From Ehretia macrophylla (taxonomy: Eukaryota > Streptophyta > Magnoliopsida > Boraginales > Ehretiaceae), in assembly GCA_037974665.1 (NCBI GenBank), contig CM075778.1:6127001-6191000 (forward strand): DNA of 64,000 bases, in the 5' to 3' direction. Shown here piece by piece: positions 12,702 to 24,239 of the stretch (positions are counted from its first letter, which is position 1; every line of letters begins with the position of its first letter). Below the pieces are notes generated by a model. The model worked only from the letters and a program-made list of their open reading frames with translations, made no database searches and had not been told where the DNA came from. Made by a program: the position numbers and the translations under genes.

Positions 12702-12797
12702 CTGCAAAACAATAAATAAAATCAATTAGCAAATTTTATATGTGTATATATACATGAAATTGAAATGGGTATGCAAAAAAATACCGAAAAAATGTAC
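12702..12797 (-). other. Intron in the 5' UTR of the glycosyltransferase gene
   Basis: On the minus strand the leader reads CTTCAATAAG followed by the donor GTACATTTT; the acceptor is TTGTTTTGCAG, directly before GGCTAAAAAATGGC. The 96-bp interval is AT-rich and has standard plant splice sites. Leader introns of this kind often raise expression in plants; that is general knowledge, not shown here. Confidence 0.75.
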
Positions 12798-12831
12798 CTT
12801 ATTGAAGTAGATCTATGCAGAAGTAAGCAAA

Positions 12832-12862
12832 TGTGTGTGTTGTGTGTGTGTGTGTGTGTGTG
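12832..12862. repeat. (TG)n microsatellite in the 5' leader
   Basis: About 15 TG dinucleotides with one interruption on the plus strand, so the transcript carries (CA)n in its untranslated first exon. It is likely length-polymorphic. Confidence 0.8.
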
Positions 12863-12926
12863 AAATAGAAAGAGACAGAGAGGTGTGTATTTTGTGTTCT
12901 TATGGTGGAAGAAATGGGTCAAGAAT

Positions 12927-12933
12927 TTATATA
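12927..12933 (-). promoter_or_regulatory. TATA box of the glycosyltransferase gene
   Basis: TATATAA on the minus strand in the context CCCTATTATATAAATTC. It sits about 30 bp before a CT- and CA-rich leader start (near 12897), which in turn leads into the donor of the leader intron. Confidence 0.6.
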
Positions 12934-12939
12934 ATAGGG

Positions 12940-14030
12940 TGGATAAAACAGAAGGAAAAAGAGTCAAAGGATTGGTTTGACTTTAATGCAAAAAACTGTT
13001 TTGGGTAAAGTACCACAATGGCCTAAATATTCATCAAATTTTAAACTGTACAAAAAAAAAACTATTTTTTATTTTATCTAACTTAATTAATTAGATTTAA
13101 AAGGCACGTATTTTAAACTCTATTATCATATTAAATATTCACACAATAATCTAAACATTTAAAGTGTTAAAGAATGATTTATTATTATATTTATTTATTA
13201 TCTTTGACATTATCTAACTTATACAAATGGTATTTTTGCAATTATTAATGATAATGCAAAAAATGATTATTCATAATGGAAACAAAACAAAATAATCAAC
13301 ACAAACCACAAATAACATCATAACCTTAGCTTAAAAAAGAAAACTTTCTCATATTTAGTGATCTCTGAGGTAATTTATTCAACTATCATTAATGAGTGAC
13401 AAGGACAACTAATGGTTGGGTGTATATGAGTTGTATTTTAATAAATAAATTTAAATTTAAACCACGAATTTAATATTTGTTAAAAATAACATAAAGGAAG
13501 TTTGTCGGTGGAGGTCAATTTGGGACACGGGGATTTAGCTCCCATGGTAACATTTTGATTAGATGGATCCAGAGAGAAGGTTTCGGAGCCAAATCTGTGT
13601 ACTTCATTTATTGACTGGACTGTTTTGCTGGCATTTGTTTGTGTTTCATCTTTTTGGTCGGTTTACTAGCGTATGAGGCATTCTTCAGTACGCTATATGT
13701 GACCACATGGAGTCCACACGAATTCGTCGGCTTGCGTATGCCATACTTGTGTGAACAATGTGACTTGTTTCTTTTTTGGGTTTGAAGGAGGTACTAAGAT
13801 TTCGTAGGAAGGAGAGTTATTGCAGGCCAAATTTTCACCATTTTGGCAGACGGTTCACCTCTGATATTCTGCTCCAACAAGGTTGCTAGCTAATACAGAG
13901 TTGTTGATAAGATCGTCTTTTCAAAAATTATCTAACCAGTCTTCACACTTATTTATTTCTCTATATTATGTGTCGAAGCTAAAAGTTCGGGTGTTGTCGC
14001 TAAATCATGACGATTTGAATGAAATGACTT
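12940..14030. other. Intergenic, nothing recognised
   Basis: Upstream flank of the minus-strand gene, then AT-rich DNA. 13490-13900 is less AT-rich, but no open frame or repeat end is supportable there. Confidence 0.4.
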
Positions 14031-14042
14031 GACTCTTCCTTT

Positions 14043-14267
14043 TCCTTTTTTTTTTTGGATGACAAAAAACTCATATTTAATTAGATCACATTGGATTCAT
14101 CATAATATTATAAATCATGTAGTGTAACAGTGTGGTTCAATACATGTTTTAAATCAGTCAATGGTTAAAAAATATCATTGAAAGTCATAGGTTTAAACTT
14201 AGGACCTTAATTTTTGACAACAACAAGTCACTACTCAATCACTTCACTTAACCCTTTGAGACGATTC
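14043..14267 (-). mobile_element. SINE copy with 12-bp target duplication
   Basis: GACTCTTCCTTT flanks the unit at 14031-14042 and 14268-14279. On the minus strand the body runs from a head with GTCTCAAAGGGTTAAGTG, through a tRNA-like B-box relic AAGTTTAAACC, to a 3' tail of A residues (T-run on plus at 14046-14056). This is the best-preserved copy of the SINE family scattered through the window and serves here as its type copy. Confidence 0.78.
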
Positions 14268-14279
14268 GACTCTTCCTTT

Positions 14280-15129
14280 GTATGGTAAGGATTTATGTAT
14301 TTGTCAAATTTTTAGTATATATGATAAATTTCAAGCATTGTTAGATAAATGTGTTGGGTAATGCTTTACCACTCTTTATATGGTAAGAATTATTACTATA
14401 TAAAAGATATTTGACCTTTAAATATAAATTTTTACCATACTAAAAAAGGGTGAAGATTAACTTAAGTGACAAAGAGTATTACCCTAAAATTTTACTATAT
14501 AAAAGAAGGATAAAGTGTAAAAGGGTGACGTGTTGCTATGTACCACCTCATTTTCACCCATTTATCACTTTCTCTACGAATGATTAGTTGACATGTTAAA
14601 TAACAAGCTTTTTTTTTTTTTTCCTTTTATCTCTTTTTTTAGTATGTCAATTAAGTATCCATCCACCTAAAAGATAACATATCAGTGAGAAAACAAAATA
14701 GTATGCATTTCTCCATAAAGTATGATCTAACGTTTTGATAATGAGGTAGATCTAAAACAAGAGATGGAGGAGAATTAGACACATCCTATAAAGATGGAAA
14801 ATCTCATTTGAGGCAGCCAAACCATAACATTGCAAATGGAAATTCGAAATTTTGTGCACCCATCTTAGCGCATGCATTCATAAGCATGAAATTTAGGTCT
14901 ACATATCATTTATAAATTGTAGTGATATATGTTAACTACTAGTTGACTTCCCCATGAATGTTACGTACATATGAAAAATAAAATTGGAAACTATATACTT
15001 CAAGATTAATCCTAAGGGATATTACGTACGTATGATTTGAAATATGATTATTTGAAACTTTCACGAATTTGATATTGCAGACAATTTTTGTTTTCTTTTA
15101 AAAAAAAAAAAAAATTAGGGATAAGGATT
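14280..15129. other. Intergenic, nothing recognised
   Basis: AT-rich with two short related stretches about Ca-type repeats of 'tatggtaaga attattactata' style near 14290 and 14380, and A/T runs. No gene or defined element. Confidence 0.35.
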
Positions 15130-15325
15130 CATTTTAGGCAGGATCCTATTAGATTCACTTCGTGGTTACAAACGGGTAATGTTGTAGTGTCCCTTAACGT
15201 ATAATCCAGGTCAATTAAAAATTAGGTAATACTTGTGATGAGAGAGCATAAGACAGACCTCAAGACTTTTGGTCAACATGAGTCGTTACTCAACTACTCT
15301 ACCGAATCTTTGAGGAGTATAGACA
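15130..15325 (-). repeat. SINE-family copy, degenerate
   Basis: The right part (CTTTTGGTCAACATGAGTCG, then TTACTCAACTACTCTACCGA) corresponds to the head of the type copy at 14043-14267 in minus orientation. No clean TSD was found, and the tail side is preceded by an A-run rather than a T-run, so the ends are uncertain. Confidence 0.5.
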
Positions 15326-15339
15326 TTTTTTTGATATAA

Positions 15340-15570
15340 TAGAGACCAAAATCGTGATTCGAACCTAAGGAGGATCAAAAAATTTTGTTCAGTGGAGGCT
15401 AAAACACACAATTTAATACTTATATGCAGATAATTTTTTTTCAGTAGGAACTAAATTAATTTTTTATCTCGAAAATATCTTAAAAATATATACATTTTTA
15501 AAAATTTAAAAAAAAAACTGAGTTGAGTGGGGGCCGCAGCCCCCGGTCGTGCAAGATTTCCTCCACTTTT
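15340..15570. repeat. Dispersed repeat R1, copy 1
   Basis: A stretch with (T)nAGTAGGAACTAAATTAATTT, ATACATTTTTAAAAATTTAA and GAGTGGGGGCCGCAGCCCCC, which is also found at 58625-58835 in the same order, and more weakly at 20440-20600. The GC-rich palindrome GGGGGCCGCAGCCCCC is its hallmark. It is non-coding and its class is not identified. Confidence 0.5.
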
Positions 15571-16381
15571 GGTTCAAACTCAAAACCTCATATTGCAACA
15601 AGCTATTATTTGATCATTCTATCCAATTTTTTGATGTAATTAATGCAAATATAAATTTAGGTTAAAAATAAATTTTACATTGATTATTGTTTCATTGCCA
15701 TCTTAACAAAAGTGCAGTGATCTTCTATCTCTCTGTCCTCTATTAAAATTTCTTGATCCAACTTTTATCAATAGCCTTTTCTCGAGCCTTGCTGGTTAAG
15801 GGATTCCAACCATGACGTGAAGCGGGTTCAAGGCTGGAAAAGCAGTGGGAAACAGAGAATTTAAGCAAAAGACGAATAAACCTTTTTTTTCATATTAAAT
15901 ATAATCATAATTGATAAGGGTCAAGTAAATCCAAAGGTATAAATGTTATATAATCAACAAGTATAGGGGTTAATCGGCAGAAACAACAGGGTCTTTTTCG
16001 AGAAAGAACGATTCCTCGAGCTCATAATAAGTTCTCAAGCTAAAGTTATAATTTTGTCTTTATTCATGACTTGACAGTGAGACTCACTTCAAAAATAAAT
16101 ATGAATAGTAATCCCAGAAACTATGAACAAGCAACTAATGTTTTATATATACACTCACTTTAAATTAACTTGAGTGTTAGAGTTATTCCTAGAATAAATC
16201 TCATTTCTCACATTCTTCTTGTTTTACAGGTTATATAGCCGAGGAGATAGGTCGGACATATTTATATCTTATCAATAATAAAACTCATGGCTCAATAAAA
16301 TCATATAGAAATATTATATCGATCTGATTAATTTATGGATTTACTACATGGGAATTTAATTGTATCAAATCCTAGTACTTG
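15571..16381. other. Intergenic, nothing recognised
   Basis: No gene or defined repeat ends seen up to the target duplication of the MITE. Confidence 0.4.
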
Positions 16382-16390
16382 TTTACAAAA

Positions 16391-16783
16391 GGGTAATTTA
16401 TTGAAATAGTCTTACATCTTTGTTTTTTTTGACATTTAAGTCTTCTATTTTTCATTTTGGACAAAATAGTATTTTATCTTTTATTTTGGTGACAGCTATT
16501 AGTCTTTGGAGCAAAATCTGTCAAAAAATAAAGTTAGTAAACACATGAATGACACGTGGCCGCAAAATACATAAACTTTAAGATACTTATCTTTTATCAT
16601 GTGACAATTTTACCACTGAAGATTTGTGAATTTTGCGACCACGTGTCATCCACGTACTCACTAATGATATTTTTTCAATGGATTTTACTTCAAGGACTAA
16701 CATTGTCACCAAAATGAAAAATAAAGAACTTAAATTAATGTAAAAAAAAAATAAAGATCTAGAACCATTTTAATAAATTACCC
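16391..16783. mobile_element. Foldback Mutator-like MITE with 9-bp target duplication
   Basis: TTTACAAAA flanks the element exactly at 16382-16390 and 16784-16792; a 9-bp TSD is typical of Mutator-like elements. Nearly the whole 393 bp is one inverted repeat: each arm starts GGGTAATTTATT and runs for about 190 bp, so a transcript would fold into a long hairpin. Both arms contain ATGACACGTGG followed by CGCAAAAT. The right end is 87 bp past the stop codon of the IAA15-like gene, so it probably lies in or next to that gene's 3' UTR. Confidence 0.85.
16551..16648. promoter_or_regulatory. Mirror-image ABRE/G-box motifs inside the MITE
   Basis: GACACGTGGC at 16551-16560 on plus and GACACGTGGTC on minus (16638-16648) each contain the CACGTG G-box with an ABRE-like ACGTGG core. 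They are bZIP-type binding sequences by family knowledge. Whether they act on the neighbouring gene is not known. Confidence 0.45.
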
Positions 16784-16870
16784 TTTACAAAATTACTCCT
16801 CCATGCGAGGAACTACAAGCTTATGTACATGCATTTAGCTAGCTGCAAAGGTCGATATATAGAAGCTTCC

Positions 16871-18709
16871 TCAACAATTTGTGCTGAGAGTTTTCGAAGA
16901 TGTCCGTGGAACTGCAAAAATAATAAAGGAACTTAGAAATATACTCGATACATCACATGCAAAAAATAACTAAGTGTAGTGATATATATGATATATCACT
17001 CCAATGATGTTTCAGTTACTCTCGATAAGGTAAGAATTCTTATAATATAAAGAAATATTTAATATTTAATATATGAATTATAGAAAAGAGGATCAAATAA
17101 AGCATTACACCAGTAACATAAAGCATTAATCCAACTAAAATCATTCTAGGTTTTATGATACATTCCGAAAAAGTATCAAGAAAAGGTAGTACAATTAATT
17201 TACCTAATCCAATGGCCTCTGAGCTTTTCATCAACCTTAGTCTCTTGCATGATTCAACAAACATCCTGTCAAGAACATAATATGAAAAATTATATAATAT
17301 TAATCTCTTTAACATCTAGCAAAACTAATTAATTAAGTAGGTTGAATATATATCTTGAAGGACAGCAATGGAGTACTCACTTCCATGGAACATCTCCAAG
17401 TAACATCCAATCACCATCTTTGTCTTCATAGGTTGGCACATATTTAATACCATTTGCAGGGTCCATAAGCTTCCTCTTTTTCAAAACATTACCTGATCAG
17501 ACATAACATCATGACGTACATGAATCAGCTCCAGAATTATTCAAAAATATCATTATTTTTCAAATACACTATAATATTTTAGCCATTTTCAACACACTAT
17601 TAAAAAAAAAATACAAAAATCATGCAATAGACGTTTTATAGCAAACGGTTTTTCTTAAATTATTGTATAAACTAAATTTTTTTTTCATCGATTTTATTTA
17701 GTTGAAAAGGTTAATGGATTCTTATAAATTTTTGTTAATTATTAATTATTAAATTAATTTTGGGCAACGTATTTAAAATTATTATTTAAGTGCAACATTT
17801 CTTTAAATTATTTTTTATTATTTACAAAAAAAAAAAAACTGTTGTAATAGAGAAATTGTAACGACACCATACGTACTTTTTCAACCGTTGCATAAAATTA
17901 TATATTTGTAACATTTTTTAGTCTTTTTTTTTCATTAGTTTTAATTAAGTATTACAACAAATGTGGTAGCGGGATTTATATGCATGATCATATACTTACA
18001 GATGGTTAAGCATGCAAACATATTCTCCAAAGCATTTAGCAGCTCCTGGTAGCTACCATACGTTTCCAAGTCAACTTTTCTCAAGTAAGGAGCTCCATCA
18101 ACAGCCACCTTCACATATTTGCAGCTCTTCATCATCATGTTCTTCCTGTATGATCTCACCGGTGGCCATCCTACCACTTGCGCCCTATAGTTAAGACCAC
18201 AATGTTGTGAATACAAACCAATGTATATATATATGTAACCCACTATTCATAGAAGCGCATGGTATACTACTAACTTTCATACGGAATGTAACCCCTATAC
18301 GAGGTAATGGTTGTAGACCTCTGTGAATACGACCAACTGTTATTAAGAATTTCATCTCTAGACAAAAAACAAATAAGAGGTGGAATACTAAACATGTATT
18401 GAGTCGAGTCGTTGTACGAAGAGAAAGACGAATAACATAACTTGAGGTTCCAAGAACTTACTTTGGTGGAGATTTAGCTCCACTTGAAATTTCATTATCA
18501 GATTCATCATCCTGACCATTCTTGTGATCATGACAATCACCGGTTGATGACCTTCCAAGGTTCAACTCGACGGTGTCGCAAAGCCGGCGTTTTACGCCTG
18601 ACTTTTGCATGGGTGACTCCCCCGGCAAGCCCAAAGTGAGCTCAGTTTCATTGAAATTCAGGCCGGTGGTGTCGGATTCCGGCAAGTTCTTGGCTATGTC
18701 CGGAGACAT
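16871..18709 (-). CDS. IAA15-like: Aux/IAA transcriptional repressor, IAA15-like (5 exons)
   Basis: Nuclear repressor that binds ARF factors and is degraded through TIR1/AFB when auxin is present. Minus-strand exons: 18709-18462, 18184-18000, 17492-17381, 17265-17204 and 16911-16871. All junctions are GT-AG and in phase, giving 215 residues. Domain [10 protein letters not shown] is at residues 22-30 (LxLxL EAR motif). The degron [10 protein letters not shown] is at 86-95. The PB1 region follows, with the basic face in [17 protein letters not shown] and the acidic OPCA motif in [16 protein letters not shown], ending [16 protein letters not shown]. The MSP start, the LTIC segment and the AIGL end resemble Arabidopsis IAA15. 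An upstream in-frame ATG (18865) coincides with the TATA box and is not used. The C-terminal tail after AIGL differs from the usual one. Confidence 0.92.
17560..17930. repeat. Dispersed repeat R2 in intron 2 of the IAA15-like gene
   Basis: Contains ATTGTATAAACTAAA, a GTTAATTATTAATTATTAAA stretch, CTGTTGTAATAGAGAAATTG and CAACCGTTGCATAAAATTAT. The same landmarks occur in the same order at 53310-53600, just downstream of the second Aux/IAA gene. Non-coding, AT-rich, class unknown. Confidence 0.5.
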
Positions 18710-18864
18710 TTTTGATGTTTTATTTGTTTGTTTGATTTTGATCTTTCTTTGTAGGCTGCAGCTAGGTTTGGCTCTTGTAATGAACTTCACTAATGTAACG
18801 CAACTGGAATATGACCACGTTTGACTGAAAATATGAGACGACGAAACGCGTTTGGCTGTTCTCA

Positions 18865-18872
18865 TATTTATA
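18865..18872 (-). promoter_or_regulatory. TATA box of the IAA15-like gene
   Basis: TATAAATA on the minus strand (context AGCCTATAAATATGAG), about 156 bp before the start codon. That implies a 5' UTR of about 125 bases. I saw no TGTCTC auxin-response element in the first 150 bp upstream. Confidence 0.65.
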
Positions 18873-18879
18873 GGCTAAA

Positions 18880-19214
18880 GCATCTGGAAGGCAGCTTTTG
18901 TGTTGACCGTTCTAATGGTTAGGAAATCATTACAATTATTTTAAAATTAATTAATATTAGAACGAGTAATATTCAATTTAAAAAATTCATTTTAAGTACG
19001 AGAATTAAGAACTGATCGTGGTAAGATAAAGAAGGTAGATCAGTCTCATATAAATAAATAAAAAAAATTTAATTTTGGTATCATGTGTTAATAATTATTA
19101 CAATTAATTTTAAAATCAATTAGTACTAGGGTCTTATATATTGGTATTAAGATTTATGATTTTTTATTTGAAAAAATTGTATATTCTAGCACTAATTTTG
19201 GAGCTCTATTCTTT
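18880..19214. other. Upstream region of the IAA15-like gene
   Basis: Promoter-proximal flank, AT-rich. TTGACC (W-box-like) occurs near 18903 on plus. No other motif is convincing. Confidence 0.35.
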
Positions 19215-19430
19215 TTTTTTTGAATCACCAAGAACTTACCTTAAACAAGACAACATTGATCTATCCTAATGTTATAAACCGTGTATGCAGCTGCACTCCA
19301 ACAACGACGCATGCTCTATATCAGCTAAGGTTGGACAGTATTTGTGATAGGAGTACATAGTTTTGTATTTGGCCACAATAAATCACTATTTAACTATTTT
19401 ACTCAATCTTTGGAAACAATGACAGAGTTA
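19215..19430 (-). repeat. SINE-family copy, degenerate
   Basis: A T-run followed by AAGAACTTACCTTAAACAAG, GACAACATTGATCTATCCTA and, at the far end, CACTATTTAACTATTTTACT matches the 3'-to-5' order of the family in minus orientation. The flanks GAGCTCTATT and GAGTTATATT are only partly alike, so a TSD is not claimed. Confidence 0.5.
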
Positions 19431-20639
19431 TATTATTGTGAGGGTGTGCATTGAATTTAAAAAAAAAATCCTTTTTGATTTTTAAAAAAGAAAAACTCTC
19501 TTATATTGGATTTTTATGTATAAATATTCCTGCTAACTATAAGGGTGTATCACGAACCACCAATTTCTGACATATGACTCTGTCGGTATTTTTTTATTGA
19601 ATAATATAAAAATTTAATTGATGAAATACAATTATTAAATTATCTGATAAAATCTGAATAAATCGTGGGCCGTGAGAATTTACTTGGAGGCAGTAATGTT
19701 GCAGCTTGCAATCTGAAGAGTGGCCACGATTCGTCCAAGTCACAGGAGAAGGCATGATTATAAGCGTGTGTTTGTGGTTTTGAGTGCATTCAACATTGGG
19801 CCCTAAGCCACAGCAACCCTGTCTCTGTCAATTATTTTCTTTCACTATATTATTTTACTGGTGTGTGATTGAGTGCTGTGAGCTGCACTGGACCACGCAG
19901 GTTGGACATGGACATTTATTAAAAAGAATGCGAAATCTCTATGAATATCTCATTCACCATAGCAGCTGGACAGATGAGAAATCGTATAGTGCACAAAAGT
20001 TGTCCAGTACTGCAGGAAAAGTAATTCATAATATTCTAGACTTAGTACATGACAAAACTCGTTATTTATATAAGAATATAGGATAGCAACTCTCGTAGAT
20101 GTGTACCGAAAGTTACAGAGACGACTTAAAATTATAATACACAATTTAACATTTATATAACTAATTTTGTACGTAAGCTCCTTTGAATATTAGTTATGAT
20201 TTGTCCGGAAGAAATTTTGTGAACTTTTAGCTGTGATACTTGTCTTGTAGAATGAATGGTATGTTCTCAATGGAGTGAAAAGAGGGGTATAATGATGTAC
20301 ACATCCTTTGTGTTTTTTTTGCTCATATGTCCCATACATCGACTATCAATACATTATCTTTTGTATGTAAAAATAAGAAATAAAGAAGATCACATAAGGT
20401 AATATTTCTGATATGGTTTGAATGTTTTTTTATATATTCAGGGGGGATCGAAGAGAGTCTAGTCCCTCTCAAGCCTCTAAATTTATTTTTAACATATATA
20501 TAATATTTTTAAGAAAAAAATGTTATTGCCCCCCTTATTTTTGTTTTCCTTTTCCTTATTAATTTTTTTTTTAATTAAATCTTGATCCCCCAATATAAAA
20601 TTTCTGAATTCACTCCTTAATATCATTTGATAAATATTC
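19431..20639. other. Intergenic, nothing recognised
   Basis: AT-rich DNA. A 100-codon open frame at 19784-20086 has no recognisable domain. A weak copy of repeat R1 lies at 20440-20600. Confidence 0.35.
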
Positions 20640-20860
20640 AAAATATCATGTATTTTTTTCTTTAATTAAACTAAACTCACCTTAGATAAAATTACATTAA
20701 ATTTATGTCAAAGTTATAAACTCTATAGTGTACCAGAGCACAATCTGACACATATTCCAGATAAGACTACATAATATTTATAATAAAAGAATATAAGTTT
20801 GAATTTAAAACTTTAATCTAAACCAGTTCTACCGACCACTCTACCATTTCTGATGGTTAA
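20640..20860 (-). repeat. SINE-family copy, degenerate
   Basis: AACTCACCTTAGATAAAATT, then ACATTAAATTTATG, AGTTATAAACTCTATAGTG and, near the end, CCACTCTACCATTT follow the family order in minus orientation. No TSD was found. Confidence 0.5.
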
Positions 20861-22144
20861 AATCATGCCTATTGTTGAAACAATAATATTTCTAGAAATT
20901 TAAGAGCCAAGAAGAACATGGGAAAAACTTTAGAGCTTGATTGACGGTACACGAGAAGCAAATTCATTCGACCCACAGAAAATGAAAACTCACGAGTGCC
21001 ATGCATAGAGAGAAAGGGCCCCACCTGTTGGGGTTTTTAAGGTACAAGTCAACTTTTCACGAGTCCATGTGCTATGAAAACTAAAGAATTAGAATACTGG
21101 GACCCACAGACCAGCATGTGGCCTTGTTGCTTTGTCGGGTTCTAACTTTCCTTTCTGGGACCCACAGATTTCTAACCGTTACCGCCACGTGGATGTCTCC
21201 GCCCAGTGGTCCGCGCCTTGTTTTGAGCATTACCGTCACTCGCAAGTTTAACATTATAGTCGCCTCCGTTGAGGAGTAAAAAATATTGACCAAAAAAAAA
21301 AAAAAAAAGTTTGAGAGAAAGAAAATGATAGGGTATTGGCTCGTGGACAATAATGGCGTTACAGGCTAATTAGGATGAGCATAAATATATTTTTAATTAG
21401 AAAAAATTTTGATAAAAATTTTATTATATTAAACTCTCTCATTGTGTAAGTACATACTCTAATCCCTCTCACAATATAAATGTACGTTTGATTTTGGAGT
21501 CCTGACTCTACCCCTACTCGTGGATTGATAATTTAGAGTCCAAGATTATTTTTACTAATTTGATGCATGTATTAGAGCATTCTAGTTCACTATGAAAAGT
21601 GTTCCGCTGCTTCACCCAATGAAATAGATTTAATAAAAAAGGCAGGCAAAGTAAAGTTAGGTGAGAGAAATTTAAATTAAAAGACGTTCACCGAGTCCTA
21701 TCACACAGGAAAAACTCAACTTACTTAACCTTGCTATAAACCCAATGTAATTTAATTTAAAGACGAAAAAAAAACATATGACCGGAGTTCCCGGAACATC
21801 ATATCAAACCTGATCCACTAGTATACAAAAATTTTGGAAGTGCCTTGGAATATACAAAAATTTCATTCAGCATCTTGTATGGGATTTGCATGATTCTTTG
21901 TACTGGATGTTGGGTTCATATACCAGTTGTGACATAATTTTGTTTATAGTTTTATTTCAAACTTCAAATTAACCAAGATAATATAGTCGTCAAGTGGACA
22001 TATTATTTAGCTTAAAATGATCGACAAATATTATCTAGTGTCTATTTCTTATGTTGATAATTTCTTTTCTTTCCTCTTTGTTTCGACTTTATTTTTGAGG
22101 ATGAGAATGAGTTCCATAAGACGTAAAGATTGTATAAGTTTCAA
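20861..22144. other. Intergenic, nothing recognised
   Basis: The part at 20940-21350 is less AT-rich and has several CCCACAGA and CCACGTGG-like words (CCACGTGGATG near 21185), but no gene is supportable. The rest is AT-rich. Confidence 0.35.
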
Positions 22145-22275
22145 AAGTTGGGTAAAGTAGTCCGGTAGCAGTTCATTGTAATTAAAGGTCTCGAGTTTAA
22201 ATTAACTTATGCATTATTGCTTGGTTTTTTACTGATTTAAAATAAGTATTTGGGACATGTCGTTACTCCACCATT
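22145..22275 (+). repeat. SINE-family head, plus strand
   Basis: TTGGGTAAAGTAGTCCGGTA followed by GCAGTTCATTGTAATTAAAG and TCGAGTTTAAATT matches the tRNA-like head and B-box region of the family. The 3' end is not recognisable. Confidence 0.5.
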
Positions 22276-22339
22276 TTATAGCTCTAGGTGAATATAATAT
22301 ATAATACCATCTAAGATGAGTTCATCGTCATTAAATAAA

Positions 22340-22475
22340 AGAAAAAAATTGAAGTTGCCTTCTCAACTTTGGGTACAATAGAGGTCGAATATGTAATGGT
22401 ATCAAACTCCTAACTTTTGATTAGAGTAAGTCATTATCTGACTATTTCACCTAACTCTTAGATACCTTTCCCAAC
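22340..22475 (-). repeat. SINE-family head, minus strand
   Basis: TATCAAACTCCTAACTTTTG, then AGTAAGTCATTATCTGACTA and TTTCACCTAACTCTT is the reverse complement of the family head. It lies close to the plus-strand copy at 22145-22275, so the pair forms a loose inverted arrangement. Confidence 0.5.
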
Positions 22476-23655
22476 ATTGAGTGATCGTGCTTATTATATT
22501 TTTCCAAAACGTGCTTGCAGATGAAATTAATTGTTCATTTGCATTGATGAAACCACTCCACTAAATATCAAGTCTAGCATGAAATTTCCATCAAAATCGA
22601 AATATTTGAAGGAAAGGGTACATCATATATGTACTAACCAAAATTGTGTATGTGCACATCAAACACATAAATGGACTTTTGAGGGCCTAACTTTTGCATT
22701 CTTGCACATCACGAGTTAAACATTATTATGAGGTTGAGCAAAAGTCATAAGCTTTTGTCTAGCTAAAACTACTAATAAATAAGTTTAGGTCATGGTCAAT
22801 AGCAAAGGACCACGATTTGATATGTCTCACCTGTCTAGTAGTTGTTTTTCTTAATTTGATTGGACATAGCATAATTTCTTTTCACACGGTTTCATTCGTC
22901 TTCAATAATAAAGTGTTACTAAATTGACCTCTTAAAATCGTGCCCAATTTTTTTTTTTTTTTCTTTGAAAGAGAAAGCATTCACGCGTAATTTATTTGTA
23001 TTCAAATTAATCATCCCGGAGATTTAATCCACTGTCGGAGGCTGGTACAAACATCATAACCATATAAATATTTGGAAAGAACGGAATTGCAGGCTTCATC
23101 AGACTGATTTTTTGAGTGAAGAAGCATTATTTGGTAACATTGTCTACGATATTAGATTTTGAATATTTCGTGTTAAAAAATTTAGAAACAACCATAGAAA
23201 TAAAATAATCTGTAGAGCTTGAAACTGCACCTTTTATAAATTTTTGTGAGTAATATACAGTCTTACTTGCCTAGCAAAAAAAAAAATCATAACCACATTG
23301 ACCAAGATATAGCTAGGTCAGGAAGAAAAAAGATGAAGAATTTCGTAGAAGAAGAATTAACCTATGAATATTCTGAGAAGAAAATCATTGTTCAAGTGAC
23401 CATCGGTGCCGTATGAATAAGTAATTCAATTATATTTGTATAATTTCGTTGATAATATCATTCCAAATTAAGTTTAACCTTTTGAGTTAAGATAGATTTT
23501 TCTTAGAATTCTTGTTCCCGGATTGCCACTGATGAATTTTCTTTCTTCCAAACAAGAATTCTCAAAGAGATTTCAATATAATGATTCCACATCGAGATCT
23601 TATATTCATAAGAGGTGATTCTTAAATACTGATAAATGAGTGCAATAACTGTCAG
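22476..23655. other. Intergenic, nothing recognised
   Basis: AT-rich spacer with a T-run at 22949-22961 and an A-run at 23275-23285. No gene or element ends. Confidence 0.35.
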
Positions 23656-23740
23656 GAAAAAAAGGTCGCCACCGGGCCAGTATTAATAAGCGCCGGATCA
23701 GGCCGGGCCAATGTTGATAGGCGTCGGGTCACTTGTAGAT
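23656..23740. repeat. Small GC-rich direct repeat
   Basis: Two to three copies of a ~32-bp unit built on GCCGGGCCAATGTTGATAGGCG (written here by key bases: CGGGCCA, then TTRATARGCG, then CCGGRTCA). It stands out as a GC-rich island in AT-rich DNA. Its source is unknown; it may be a remnant of a GC-rich repeat or LTR. Confidence 0.45.
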
Positions 23741-24239
23741 CTAATTTCTGTATAGTTGGATTTTATATTTCGCCCTATCTTTACAACTACCCACTTTAAT
23801 GTATAATTGAGAATGGATTTAGCCAATGGCGCTTTGTTTGTCATATAAGGATCTCCAGTTCTCCACAAACTTTAAAATCATTTTTTGCGAGTATTAATTT
23901 ATTAAATCATCCATTAATCTTTGTTTCCTATTATCAGGTCCGGGACACCAAAGAATTGTTAGCTCTTATTTCTAGAAAAATAGTTTACATCCAGTTGCAG
24001 TCAAGATACGCCTTGGGTATAATAAAATATCTTATACTCAAATTTCAAATTCTAGAAGGTCTGATTCTACATTTAGTTCTGAAGAGGATGAACGTGGTCT
24101 ATTTAGTCAAAATAGTACTCGAAGGCTTCAACTATTTAAATATAAAATTAAGTTGCTCTGGCAGAGCCTTCAAACCCTAATATAAGTTAGTTGCATTTTC
24201 ATATTTCAACTAGTAATCAAAGGCATCAAGATAGTTATT
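23741..24239. other. Intergenic, nothing recognised
   Basis: No supportable feature; a 74-codon open frame at 23956-24180 shows no domain. Confidence 0.35.

Noticed and set aside
12722..12967. 81-codon minus-strand open frame
   Set aside because: It covers the promoter, CA-repeat leader and leader intron of the glycosyltransferase gene.
18458..18865. Longer N-terminus for the IAA15-like protein starting at the upstream ATG
   Set aside because: The upstream ATG overlaps the TATA box and would precede the transcription start; the MSPD start matches the family.
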